A stretch of 64,000 nucleotides of DNA from Bradyrhizobium sp. JYMT SZCCT0180. Lineage in GTDB: Bacteria > Pseudomonadota > Alphaproteobacteria > Rhizobiales > Xanthobacteraceae. Both the position numbers and the translations under genes were made by a program. Positions within the stretch are counted from its first letter, which is position 1, and each line of letters starts with the position of its first letter. This document shows, in pieces, positions 1-8,256 of the stretch. The stretch covers positions 417,686-481,685 of the forward strand of contig NZ_JAFCLZ010000002.1 in the NCBI RefSeq assembly GCF_018130165.1, read 5' to 3'. Below the pieces are notes generated by a model. It was not told the origin of the DNA. It saw only the letters and a list, made by a program, of their open reading frames with translations, and ran no database searches.

Positions 1-948
1 GCTTCCGTCTTTGCGCACGTACTCTTTCTCGAAGGGTTGCGCAGTCCCGACCTGCCTGAGCTCCGCAACGGTACGCGCGTCGCGCTCAAGCCATTCCGGC
101 GGCGTCAGCGTTGTCCGGTGCAGGCGACCCGAGATTAGATCCTCCCGGTCGTATCCCACAATGCGGAGAAACTCGTCATTGGCCTCAAGAATGCGCCCAT
201 CGACCTCCCAGATGATGATCCCGATGATGTTGGCGTCGACCAGGCGCCGGATCTTCCTGTCACGCGCTTCGATATCGCTCTGAAGCTGGACGTTCTCCTC
301 GGTTGCTTTTCGCCGGCGCCTCGCTTCGAACCGTGCGAGCGCCAGCGCTGCCCCTGCCAGGACCGCGACAACGACGACAGCCGTAGCGATCAGCCAGGCT
401 TTGCGGCGTTCGAGTGCCTCGGCGCGCCGCTCCTGATCCACGCGCAGGAAGCGCTCGTGGTCCACCATCTGGTCGATTTGCGACCGGATCTCGTCCAGGC
501 TGCGGATCATCGCCAGCGCCGCCGGCCCGGAGCTGGTTCGGGCAGAATTGACGATGTCATCGATCTCGCGCAGCTTTGCTGCAACGGTCAGCGCCAGATG
601 TCCCGCACGATGGTTCTGCAATGGATCGCTCGCTACCAGAGCCTGGAGCGCCTGGGCGTCGCGGCGCACGCTTTCGTCGGAGACGCCGTAGGCCTTGAGA
701 TATGAGGGGTCCAGAGTCAGCAGATACCCGCGCCTTTGGGCCTCCACGTCGGCGATCACCGTCCGCAGCCGATCCAGCGTCTCGAGCACCTGGCGACCGC
801 GCTCGAACAAGAGATCTGCGGCTTGTCGCTCCTGCCAATATCTGAAGCCGAGAAACCCGGTCGCGACAACCACAGTTAGAAGAACCGCGACCACCAGCGC
901 CAGCGGACGAGCAAACCACCGAGAGGACTGGCGCAGAGTGACTGACAT
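1..948 (-). CDS. CHASE3/PAS membrane sensor protein, C-terminus cut by window edge
   Basis: Reading leftward from the ATG at 948 gives 316 open codons with no stop before the edge. The N-terminus starts MSVTLRQSSRWFARPL and runs straight into a hydrophobic segment (about residues 15-33). A periplasmic helical region with AQRRGYLLT is typical of CHASE3. A second membrane segment (about 186-205), a short coiled linker and a PAS domain follow (NIIGIIIWEVDGRILEAND, then GYDREDLISG). The catalytic part would lie beyond base 1, so whether this is a histidine kinase, a cyclase or a GGDEF protein cannot be told; a hybrid or CHASE3 histidine kinase is the commonest architecture. It is divergent from the solute-binding protein at 1156. 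Confidence 0.85.
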   Translation of the reverse strand, partial: MSVTLRQSSRWFARPLALVVAVLLTVVVATGFLGFRYWQERQAADLLFERGRQVLETLDRLRTVIADVEAQRRGYLLTLDPSYLKAYGVSDESVRRDAQALQALVASDPLQNHRAGHLALTVAAKLREIDDIVNSARTSSGPAALAMIRSLDEIRSQIDQMVDHERFLRVDQERRAEALERRKAWLIATAVVVVAVLAGAALALARFEARRRRKATEENVQLQSDIEARDRKIRRLVDANIIGIIIWEVDGRILEANDEFLRIVGYDREDLISGRLHRTTLTPPEWLERDARTVAELRQVGTAQPFEKEYVRKDGS

Positions 949-1155
949 TGGCCCGGTCTTCGATGCTCGCGTGAGCGATTATTTTCTGATGCCGACGCAG
1001 AACATTGCTAGTATAATGAAAACATAGCCGCGGTCCGCAGGATCAGACGGGAACCTGCAAGTTCCATTTTGCAGATTACACGCAAGGGGCCAGAACGTCA
1101 CGGGTAAGGCCCCGTCTGCTTGTTGTGAAGGCCGATCCGCGGCAGGAGCAACCAC

Positions 1156-2547
1156 ATGGCTCCAAACCACTTGGCTCCAGGTGAAACATTACCGAGCAGT
1201 CCAGGCTCGGCCAGCCGGCGGAGCTTCGTCAAGGGATTGGGCGCGGTGGGCGCGACATTGCCGGGCCTCGCCATGCTGCCGCGGTGGGGTTTTGCAGAGG
1301 ATGCCGCCGCGAGCTATGCCAAGGCTTCGATAGATTGGAAGCAGTTTGCGGGGCAGACGATCGCGCTCGCAGGCGCAATCCATCCCTGGTCGAACGCGAT
1401 CACTCCGCTTTTGTGGGACTTCACCAAGCTTACCGGTATCATCGTCACTACCGACTTCCGGTTGGAAACCGCCTATCTCGGCGCGCTGCCGATCCAGCTC
1501 AACCGTGGCAGCAGCACCCCCGACGTCTTCATGTGGACGACCTATGGCCAGGGCATCTCGGCAGGATGGCTCGCGCCGCTGAACGCCTATTATGCCGACA
1601 AGTCGCTGACCGATCTCGGCTGGTACGACGAGAGCGACCTTCTCAAGACGGCGCGCGCGTTTCCGCTGTGGTCGGACCGCGAACGCTACGCCGTCCCGAT
1701 CACCTCCGAGGCGGTGACCTTGTTCGTCAACAGCGATGCGCGAACGGCCAGGAACCTGCCGATTCCCCAGACGTTCGAAGCGCTGCTTGCCACCGCCAAG
1801 GCGGTCAAGACCAGCGCGATGTCCGGGATTGCGATGCGCGCGCAGGCCGGCGGCAATTCGTCGGTGCCGGCCATGAGCTTCGTGTTCTCTTATGGAGGAC
1901 ACATGGTCAAGGACAACAAGGCCGCTTTCGCGAGCCCCGAGGCCATCGCCGCCGTCGAGATGTTTGGGCAGCTGCTCAGCCAGGCCGGGCCGGTCGGCGT
2001 CGGTAGCTATGAATGGTACCACGTGCTGGACGACTTCCTGCAAGGAAGGACGGCAATGGCCATCGACAGCAGCAACTTCGCGACCGACATCTCCAATCCC
2101 GCCAAGAGCCGCGTGACGAAGCAGGCCGAGTTTGCGGCCTTTCCGCATGCCCCCGGGCAGGCATCCATCCCCTTCATGTCGCACTGGCAGGCGTGCATCA
2201 ATTCCAAGTCGCGCAACAAGCGGTCCGCTTTCCTGTTTCTGCTGTGGGCGACAAGCAAGGCGACCTCGCTGCAGACCGCGGCGGCGGGACTCGCCACGAC
2301 ACGCCTGTCGGCCTGGTCGAGCGAGGAATTCAAGAAGGCGTTCGGCCCGCAGGCCGCCGCAGCGGCGCTGACCAACTTGCAAAATGCCGACGTCGACCGC
2401 GCCAAGGCGATACTTTTCCATCCGCAATCGAGGCCCGTCATGGATGCCTTCATGATCGGCGTGAATGAAGTGGTCTCGGGAGCGAAATCGGCGAAGATTG
2501 CCATGACCGCCGCCGCCGAAAAGGCCAACGCGGTGATGCGCGGGTAG
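1156..2547 (+). CDS. Tat-exported extracellular solute-binding protein (ABC family 1-like)
   Basis: 463 residues. The ATG at 1156 follows AGGAG at a 7-base gap. An N-terminal twin-arginine motif (SRRSFVKGLGAVGATLPG) is followed by a hydrophobic stretch ending near WGFAEDA, so the protein is probably exported folded by Tat. The mature part has the pattern of family-1 solute-binding proteins: an early strand on target substrate, PDVFMWTTYGQG, LAPLNAYYADK, YAVPITSEAVTLFVNSD and a C-terminal helical region. These normally deliver sugars or other polyols to an ABC importer, but no permease or ATPase gene lies beside it, so it is an orphan here. The divergent sensor at 1-948 might sense through it; that is inference. 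The substrate cannot be predicted. Confidence 0.85.
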   Translation: MAPNHLAPGETLPSSPGSASRRSFVKGLGAVGATLPGLAMLPRWGFAEDAAASYAKASIDWKQFAGQTIALAGAIHPWSNAITPLLWDFTKLTGIIVTTDFRLETAYLGALPIQLNRGSSTPDVFMWTTYGQGISAGWLAPLNAYYADKSLTDLGWYDESDLLKTARAFPLWSDRERYAVPITSEAVTLFVNSDARTARNLPIPQTFEALLATAKAVKTSAMSGIAMRAQAGGNSSVPAMSFVFSYGGHMVKDNKAAFASPEAIAAVEMFGQLLSQAGPVGVGSYEWYHVLDDFLQGRTAMAIDSSNFATDISNPAKSRVTKQAEFAAFPHAPGQASIPFMSHWQACINSKSRNKRSAFLFLLWATSKATSLQTAAAGLATTRLSAWSSEEFKKAFGPQAAAAALTNLQNADVDRAKAILFHPQSRPVMDAFMIGVNEVVSGAKSAKIAMTAAAEKANAVMRG

Positions 2548-2562
2548 TCGTGCCGCTCGGCG

Positions 2563-2766
2563 TCAATCCGTTCCGCCGTGAAAGCTGTCCATCCAGTACC
2601 GCGTCTGTGCGTCGGTCCAACCGGGAACAGCATAGCCCCTGGTGGCAGCAACAGGTTGGGCCGGGCGAGACTGGCCCGCATGCGGTTTGGCGTGCTGCAC
2701 CTTTGCGGCGTTGGCAGAAGCACAGAGGGCGATCAAAAGGCCCAAGGCCAAAACAGCGCGCATCAT
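2563..2766 (-). CDS. small secreted protein of unknown function
   Basis: 67 residues from the ATG at 2766, which has TGGAG five bases upstream on the minus strand; a second ATG follows directly at 2763. A clear signal peptide (MMRAVLALGLLIALCASANA) is followed by a short basic/proline mature part and a tryptophan-containing end (GWTDAQTRYWMDSFHGG). No catalytic motif is seen. A longer open frame reaching 2859 exists, but its added N-terminus looks non-coding and would bury the signal peptide. Function unknown; short exported proteins of this kind are frequent in Bradyrhizobium. Confidence 0.6.
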   Translation of the reverse strand: MMRAVLALGLLIALCASANAAKVQHAKPHAGQSRPAQPVAATRGYAVPGWTDAQTRYWMDSFHGGTD

Positions 2767-3073
2767 ACTTGCTCCAGCAAGGCGTACTACGTCAGGTAAT
2801 GCGCGGGCCGCACCGCCGCAATCCGTGGCGGCTTCACGATTCTGTGGCGCTTGCGCCAAAACAGGTTGCGCCCCTCGCTGGTGGCCAAGGCCTGCGCGGG
2901 ATCAAGATGGTGCGAGCGCATCACGGATTCCGGTTCGATCGGGCCGCGCCCGACACCCGTTCCACGCACCGACTTGAGTGTGACGTCCGACACAGCGGCC
3001 TGGCGCGCCGCGGATTATCAATCTCTTACGAGTGGCGGGGACAGTCCTTCCACCGATAACGGGAGCGACTGAT
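2767..3073. other. intergenic region without a convincing gene
   Basis: About 300 bases between the small secreted protein (leftward) and the double-glycine peptide (rightward), so it should contain two divergent promoters. A GTG-started 68-codon frame at 2787-2993 on the minus strand lacks a ribosome-binding site and any recognisable feature. I see no strong hairpin. Confidence 0.5.
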
Positions 3074-3232
3074 ATGACCAAGCTGAACCCTGAAGCGCGC
3101 GAACTGAATGCTGCCGAACTCGACTCCGTCTCGGGCGGATTCATCTGGATCCCGGTCGTCGTGGTTGCCTTCGCCACCGGCACCGCGATCCGCATGGGCA
3201 TCGATGCGGTGGTCGACAAGGTCACCAAGTAA
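3074..3232 (+). CDS. double-glycine-leader peptide, bacteriocin-like
   Basis: 52 residues. The ATG at 3074 is preceded by GGGAG with a good gap; an in-frame start at 3032 would add 14 residues ahead of a leader that is already complete. The first 22 residues (MTKLNPEARELNAAELDSVS then GG) match the double-glycine leader pattern, with acidic and hydrophobic residues at the usual places before GG. Such leaders are cut and exported by ABC transporters with a C39 peptidase domain. The remaining 30 residues (from FIWIPVVVV) are hydrophobic then amphipathic, end in KVTK and have no cysteine, as in unmodified class II-type bacteriocins or peptide signals. No C39 transporter or immunity gene is visible nearby. 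An inverted repeat GCGCCTT/AAGGCGC (3243-3249 and 3272-3278) may end the transcript. The bacteriocin role is inference. Confidence 0.7.
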   Translation: MTKLNPEARELNAAELDSVSGGFIWIPVVVVAFATGTAIRMGIDAVVDKVTK

Positions 3233-3374
3233 AAGTCCTGCAGCGCCTTTCGGTGACGTTGGTTTCTTCGGAAGGCGCGCGCAGCGAGCAGCCTGCATCA
3301 GCGCAGCGATATACGGGATAAGTGTTTGCTGACTGTTTGTTTCGCGCTCTCGAGCGCCACGGTTTCGAAAGCCG

Positions 3375-6263
3375 TCACAGCATCAGGTCGTGCGGCGCAT
3401 GAAAAGCGACGGCGCTCGCCAACGGGTCGAGAGCGAAACTGCTGGTTCCTGCGACATCTTCGCTCGGGCTGATTGCCGCTTGGGCAAAATCCACATCAAG
3501 GGGATCGATGACGCTTGAGCCGCCAAAGGCGGAAATCTCGTCGTTGAACTGGAATGAGTCGCCGGCGGCCGACGCCTTGAATTCGTATCCGTCGTTGGCG
3601 CCCTGGATGGTGATCTTCACCACCTGGGCGGTGCCGTCGATGGTGGTGACCGTGAAGCTGTCGCAAAGGGTGTCGCAGCTATTGAGCGCGTCCACGGTGC
3701 AGTTGGCGTTGTCGAGCGTGTAGGTCCACGCGCCGGCCGCCGTCATGGTGAAGCTGCCATAGCCGCCCGTGCTCACTTCCGGCAAGCAAACCGGCGTGAA
3801 GGCATTGGGCGCATTGTCGACGTCGGTGCTCTCGAGCGTGCCGCACGCGACCGGCTTGCCTTGATCGTCACAACCAGCCTCGACCACGCATCCGGCGGTG
3901 GTGCCGTAGATGACGGCCGGGTCGTTGGTGCCCTGGATGGTGACCTTCACCACCTGGCAGGTACCGTCGATGGTTGTGACCGTGAAGCTGTCGCAAAGGG
4001 TGTCGCAGCTGTTGAGCGCCTGCACGGTGCAGTTCGAATTGTCGAGCGTGTAGGTCCACACCCCCGCCGCCGTCATGGTGAAGCTGCCGTAGCCGCTCGC
4101 GCTCGCCTCCGGCCAGCAAACCGGCGTGAAGGCATTGGGCGTATTGTCGACGTCGGTGCTGGTGAGTGTGCCGCACGCGACCGGCGTGCCGTGGTCATCA
4201 CAAGCGGCCTCGACAACGCTTCCGGCTGTGGCGCCGGAAATGACGGCCGGGTCGTTGGCGCCCTGGATGGTGACCTTCACCACCTGGGCGGTACCGTCGA
4301 TGGTTGTGACCGTGAAGCTGTCGCAGAGCGTGTCGCAGCTATTGAGGGCCTGCACCGCGCCGTTGGTGTCGTCGACCGTGTAGGTCCACTTGCCATCCGT
4401 CGTCATGGTGAAGCTGCCATAGCCGCCCGCGCTCACGGTCGGCTCGCCGACGGCCGTAAAGGTATTGGGCGTATTGTCGATGTCGGTGTTGGTGAGTGTG
4501 CCGCACGCGGTCGATTTCCCGTGTTCATGGTGCCCAGCCTCGGTCACCGACCCGGTGGTGGTGCCGGAGATGATGGCCGCGTCGTTCGCTCCCTGGATCT
4601 CGACCGTCACCACCTGCGCTGTGCCGTCGATCGTGGTCACGGTGAAAGTGTCGATCAGCGTCTTCCCGACGTTGAGCGCTTGCACCGCATGGTCGCAATC
4701 GTCGACTGCGTAGGTCCACACGCCGTCCGCGGTCAACGTGTAGGTGCCATGGCCGCCCGTGCTCTCGGTCGGCGAGTCGACCGGCGTGAAGCTGTTCGGC
4801 GTGTTGTCGACATCGGCGGCCTTCAGCGCGCCGGTCGCGCTCGGCGTGCCGCGCCCGGCGCTGCCCGCCTCGATGACCGCGCCGGCCGTGGCGCCGGAAA
4901 TGACGGCCGCGTCGTTGGCGCCCTGGATGGTGACCGTGATCAATTTGGCGGTGCCGTCGATGGTGGTCACGGTGAAGGTGTCGGTCAGTGTGCCCCCGAC
5001 ATTGAGCGCCTGCACCGCGCTGTTGGTCTCGTCGAGCATGTAGGTCCACACGCCATTCGCCGTTATGGCGAAGCTGCCGTAGCCGCCCGCGCTCGCCGTG
5101 GGCGTCTCGATTGCCGTGAAGGTATCGTGTGGATTGTCGACGTCGGTGTTGGTGAGCGTGCCGGTCACGGTCGGCGTGCCCAGCGCGCGGTTGGCGACGC
5201 CACTGGCCTCGACCGTCGAACCGGTCGCGGCACCGGAAATGATGGCGGCGTCGTTGGCGCCATTGATGTTGATCGTGAAGGTCTGGCTGGCTGCGAGCGC
5301 GCCCTCGGACACCGTGACGGTGAAGCTCGTGGTCGTGGGCTGGGTCAGCGCATTGATCGCGTGACTGTCCGGAACGAAAGTGTAATCGCCGGTCGTGCTG
5401 TTGACGTAAAGCGTGCCGTAGGGGCCCGTCTGCGAGACATCAAATGTCTCCCCAGCCAGTACCGTGCTGCCGGCGGTCCCGCCGCTGATGCCGTAAGTCA
5501 GCGTGGCGCCGTTGCTACTGCTGGCAATGAAAGTGCCGCTCGTCGCAGTGAAGGTGTCAAACGCCGAGGTGTCGATTTCGGTCGGACCTGCCACGGCATT
5601 CAGTGTCGGCGGGACAGGCGGCATTGCGATAATAACTTGGGTGGAAGGGAAGTTGGGCACCGGCAGCGGCTGGAAAGACCCCCCCGTGGGGGAGGGGACG
5701 TCAGTCTCGATAAAGTTGATCGGTTGCACCGGCAGCCGATCGACCAAAGGAGGTGTGCTCGACCCGGATGACTCCATGCCTTTCGCAAGGGTGGCGAGCG
5801 CTTCCTGCTGCGCTGCCTGCAACTCCGCCATTCGCGAGGATGAATTTGTGACCTTGCTGACATTGAGCGAGGATCCTTCGAGGCGCAGGACGATTGTTTC
5901 GCCAGGATCCTCAACGAAGAAGTGCCGCGGGATAGCCTCCTTGGTCACAAGCTCGAAGGTTCCGTGCTCAAGATCCTTGTAGGTTATGTTGCCGTCGTCC
6001 AGGAAAAGGACATTCGGGTCCGCGGCTCCGGCTTCCTTCATCATGGAGAAGGTCAGCGCTGTGAGCCACAGGATGCCGAAACGGGCGTGAGTGCGGCCCG
6101 AAATGCCAGGAAACGGCCTGTCGTCATGCGCGCAATCGCTCTTTGCCCCCTGGCCGGGGAGGCGGCCATGGGCATCCGTCTGAGCATTGCCGATGACGCG
6201 GGGAAGCCGCTCCGCTGCCGCGTCACGATCGTCCCCGGTTTTGGCGTGGGACCCTGCGAGCAT
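3375..6263 (-). CDS. VCBS-repeat surface or secreted protein with cysteine-rich C-terminal repeats
   Basis: 962 residues from the ATG at 6263, which has a GGGGCGGA-like site upstream. The first residues include RLPRVIGNAQTDAHGRLP, which resembles the start of large type I-secreted rhizobial adhesins. A hydrophobic stretch (GILWLTALTFSMM) precedes an internal Met pair at 6044, an alternative start. The next part (VEDPGETIVLRLEGSS, VTNSSSRMAELQAAQQ) resembles the linker of FecR-VCBS proteins. A diverged cadherin/VCBS-like unit (about 225-335) and five VCBS units of about 110 residues follow, ending in TIQG. The tail (DSFQFNDEIS ... APHDLML) has no catalytic motif and may be a secretion signal. 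Cysteines occur almost only in the later repeats. Role inferred: adhesion, biofilm or surface layer. It is divergent from the FecR gene at 6556. Confidence 0.85.
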   Translation of the reverse strand: MLAGSHAKTGDDRDAAAERLPRVIGNAQTDAHGRLPGQGAKSDCAHDDRPFPGISGRTHARFGILWLTALTFSMMKEAGAADPNVLFLDDGNITYKDLEHGTFELVTKEAIPRHFFVEDPGETIVLRLEGSSLNVSKVTNSSSRMAELQAAQQEALATLAKGMESSGSSTPPLVDRLPVQPINFIETDVPSPTGGSFQPLPVPNFPSTQVIIAMPPVPPTLNAVAGPTEIDTSAFDTFTATSGTFIASSSNGATLTYGISGGTAGSTVLAGETFDVSQTGPYGTLYVNSTTGDYTFVPDSHAINALTQPTTTSFTVTVSEGALAASQTFTININGANDAAIISGAATGSTVEASGVANRALGTPTVTGTLTNTDVDNPHDTFTAIETPTASAGGYGSFAITANGVWTYMLDETNSAVQALNVGGTLTDTFTVTTIDGTAKLITVTIQGANDAAVISGATAGAVIEAGSAGRGTPSATGALKAADVDNTPNSFTPVDSPTESTGGHGTYTLTADGVWTYAVDDCDHAVQALNVGKTLIDTFTVTTIDGTAQVVTVEIQGANDAAIISGTTTGSVTEAGHHEHGKSTACGTLTNTDIDNTPNTFTAVGEPTVSAGGYGSFTMTTDGKWTYTVDDTNGAVQALNSCDTLCDSFTVTTIDGTAQVVKVTIQGANDPAVISGATAGSVVEAACDDHGTPVACGTLTSTDVDNTPNAFTPVCWPEASASGYGSFTMTAAGVWTYTLDNSNCTVQALNSCDTLCDSFTVTTIDGTCQVVKVTIQGTNDPAVIYGTTAGCVVEAGCDDQGKPVACGTLESTDVDNAPNAFTPVCLPEVSTGGYGSFTMTAAGAWTYTLDNANCTVDALNSCDTLCDSFTVTTIDGTAQVVKITIQGANDGYEFKASAAGDSFQFNDEISAFGGSSVIDPLDVDFAQAAISPSEDVAGTSSFALDPLASAVAFHAPHDLML
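3601..5259 (-). repeat. five tandem VCBS-coding units, exact 330-bp spacing
   Basis: The marker ccctggat recurs at 3601, 3931, 4261, 4591 and 4921, exactly 330 bp apart; the most N-terminal unit is 339 bp (4921-5259). Each unit encodes about 110 residues, with GYGSFTMT, WTYTLDN, QALNSCDTLCDSF and TTIDGTAQVVKVTIQG in the consensus. The units nearest the C-terminus (3601-4260) are most alike and the N-terminal ones more diverged, which suggests recent duplication at the C-terminal end. Confidence 0.9.
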
Positions 6264-6555
6264 GAGTTCCGCCCCGGTCTGCCGCTACCAGTTGCGCAAT
6301 CAGGTGAAAACATTTGGCGCGGTCAGCCAAAGACCGACCGTCGAAATCTTCTGTGCCAAAGTAGCGCAAACATTTTGGAGAGATTAGGAAAGTCAGCACA
6401 AGGCCCGCGGCGCAAAAGGGGTACTCCTTTTGGGGGAGGTGGTGCGGAGCGGCCCGGTCCGGCATAATATTCAATCGCATCCATTGTTGCCCTGGCCGGC
6501 GGTTCCAAGGAACCGGTTGGCCACGCGAACGAGATTTGCTCGGGAAGGGCCGATC

Positions 6556-7209
6556 ATGTGCAACCACACACTTGCCGTTTTGCTGACGGGCTTCGCACTG
6601 GCGATCGGCGGATCTTTCCCGGGCCCGGCTCAGGCGCAACGCGGTTCTGCGACGCCCGCGGTTCAGGAGGTCGCATCCAAACCGATTGGAAAAGTCGTCG
6701 TCGCGACAGGTTCGGTTACCATCGAACGCGCCGGTGCGACCGTCATTCAGGTTCGCGCCGACGCTCTGGCCGCTCAGGCGAAGGTTGGTGATATCGTCTA
6801 TGAGGGCGATGTGGTCGCGACCGGCGCCGACGGCCGGGTCGGCATCACCTTTACGGATGGCACCGCGTTCAATCTGTCGAGCAACGCGCGCATGGCCCTG
6901 AGCGAGTTCGTGTATGACCCAAACGGGAAGTCCAACAAGACCTTGCTCAGTCTGACCAAGGGAACCTTCACGTTTGTTGCCGGCCAGGTCGCGAAGACCG
7001 GCGATATGAAGGTCGATACTCCGGTCGCGACAATGGGGATTCGCGGCACCACGCCGCACGTCGAAATGTCGGACGACGGGACATTCAAGTTTTCCACCCT
7101 CATTGAAGAAGGCAAGAGCAAAGTCATGCGAAAGCCCGGGAGACCGGCGGCGGCGCCATCCGAAACAACGCCTCCCGGGTCAAATCTGAAAATCTGTCGG
7201 GGGTGCTAG
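6556..7209 (+). CDS. FecR-domain exported protein
   Basis: 217 residues from the ATG at 6556 (GGGAAGGG upstream). The signal peptide is MCNHTLAVLLTGFALAIGG with a likely cut after PAQAQ. The body is a FecR domain: KVGDIVYEGDVVATGADGRV, ITFTDGTAFNLSSNARMAL, GTFTFVAGQVAKTGDMKVDT, then TPVATMGIRGTTPHVE. It ends with NLKICRGC, carrying two cysteines. In rhizobia, stand-alone FecR proteins of this sort are periplasmic and often sit beside large repeat proteins or cyclases, unlike classical FecR, which regulates iron uptake with FecI. No FecI-type sigma factor or TonB receptor is present, so an iron role is not supported. It starts a same-strand set through 11056; the gap to the next gene is 45 bases. 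Confidence 0.85.
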   Translation: MCNHTLAVLLTGFALAIGGSFPGPAQAQRGSATPAVQEVASKPIGKVVVATGSVTIERAGATVIQVRADALAAQAKVGDIVYEGDVVATGADGRVGITFTDGTAFNLSSNARMALSEFVYDPNGKSNKTLLSLTKGTFTFVAGQVAKTGDMKVDTPVATMGIRGTTPHVEMSDDGTFKFSTLIEEGKSKVMRKPGRPAAAPSETTPPGSNLKICRGC

Positions 7210-7254
7210 GCGGTCGGCCGCTCATCCTCTTATTCCAGGACCCGGAAGCCTGAC

Positions 7255-8115
7255 ATGGAATCCAGCGCAAGCGGACGCATTGTCCTCGGCCTGGCGCCGA
7301 TCCTCGCCTTGCTGCTGTTCGGATCACCGGCGGCGGCGCAGAACCCGAAGAACAACACCTATCTCGGGAATCTCGAGCTGTGCAACGGTACGCATCGCGC
7401 CTCGCTCGAGCACCGGATCAATGCTTGCACGGCGCTTATCGGATCGGGCCAACTCACGACGGCCTCCCTGGCTGTCGCCCACAACAATCGTGGCAATGCC
7501 TATGCCTCAAAGGGCGACTACGACCGCGCCATCCCCAATTTCGATGAATCGATCAAGCTCAACCCAGGCGATGCCCGCCCGTTCAACAACCGGGGTGTAA
7601 CGTACCTGAAAAAGGGCGAATACGACCTCGCCATCCAATCTCTCGATCAGGCGATCAAGCTCAATCCCAACTACGGCAGAGCCTTCGTCAACCGTGCGGG
7701 AATCTACCTGAAGAAGCACGAGTACGATCGCGCGGCGCGGGACTATGACGAGGCGGTTCGCCTTCAGCCCGATCTGGCAGCCGGATGGAGCGGGCGGTGC
7801 TGGACACGCGCTGTCGTCGGGCCGTTGGAAACCGCGCTGGCGGACTGCAACAGGGCGCTTCGGGCGGGACCCAACAATGCCGAAACGTACGACTCGCGGG
7901 GGCTGGTCCGTCTGAAGATGGGCCAGTTCGACGCGGCGATCGAGGATTATGATTCTGCGCTGCGAACCGAGCCGAAGCTGGCGAGCGCGCTCTATGGGCG
8001 CGGGCTTGCCAAGCTCAGGAAGGGCGACAAGGCGGGCAGCGATGGCGATATCTCGGCGGCCAGGACAATCCAGGCCAGCGTCGGCGATCACTTCACGCGC
8101 TATGGCGTGGAGTAG
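7255..8115 (+). CDS. exported TPR-repeat protein
   Basis: 286 residues with a signal peptide (MESSASGRIVLGLAPILALLLFG, cut near AAAQ). Five to six tetratricopeptide repeats follow from about residue 78, each with the NxRGxxYxxKGxYDxAIxxxDxAIKLNP pattern (for example NNRGNAYASKGDYDRAIPNF and NNRGVTYLKKGEYDLAIQSL). There is no enzymatic domain, so it is probably a periplasmic scaffold or adaptor. It lies 45 bases after the FecR gene and ahead of the solute-binding protein and cyclase, probably one transcription unit. The start is the ATG at 7255; only a weak ribosome-binding site is seen (CCCGGAAGCCTGAC). Confidence 0.85.
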   Translation: MESSASGRIVLGLAPILALLLFGSPAAAQNPKNNTYLGNLELCNGTHRASLEHRINACTALIGSGQLTTASLAVAHNNRGNAYASKGDYDRAIPNFDESIKLNPGDARPFNNRGVTYLKKGEYDLAIQSLDQAIKLNPNYGRAFVNRAGIYLKKHEYDRAARDYDEAVRLQPDLAAGWSGRCWTRAVVGPLETALADCNRALRAGPNNAETYDSRGLVRLKMGQFDAAIEDYDSALRTEPKLASALYGRGLAKLRKGDKAGSDGDISAARTIQASVGDHFTRYGVE

Positions 8116-8256
8116 GGACGAGCCAGTTGGAACCTCGGGCCGAGGACGCATTCGGGCACCCCGAGCCGCCCAAAAAGGAAAAAATCAAGATTATCTGCAG
8201 CTCATCTGAATGCCGGCTCGAAGCTTGGAAGGCCGGTTTGGGCCATGGTGGCCAGC

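Noticed and set aside
1189..2427. 412-codon minus-strand frame across the solute-binding protein
   Set aside because: It is Arg/Gly-rich with no domain, and antisense to a well-supported exported protein.
2787..2993. 68-codon minus-strand frame (MSDVTLKSVRGTG...)
   Set aside because: It needs a GTG start with no ribosome-binding site, has no recognisable features and lies where divergent promoters are expected.
3861..5771. 636-codon plus-strand frame rich in Arg, Gly, Asp and His
   Set aside because: It is antisense to the VCBS array and its periodicity simply mirrors the 330-bp repeat; composition is typical of a high-GC shadow frame.
6556..7209. Iron-uptake FecR regulator role
   Set aside because: No FecI sigma factor or TonB receptor is nearby and the domain is exported with a signal peptide, unlike classical inner-membrane FecR.
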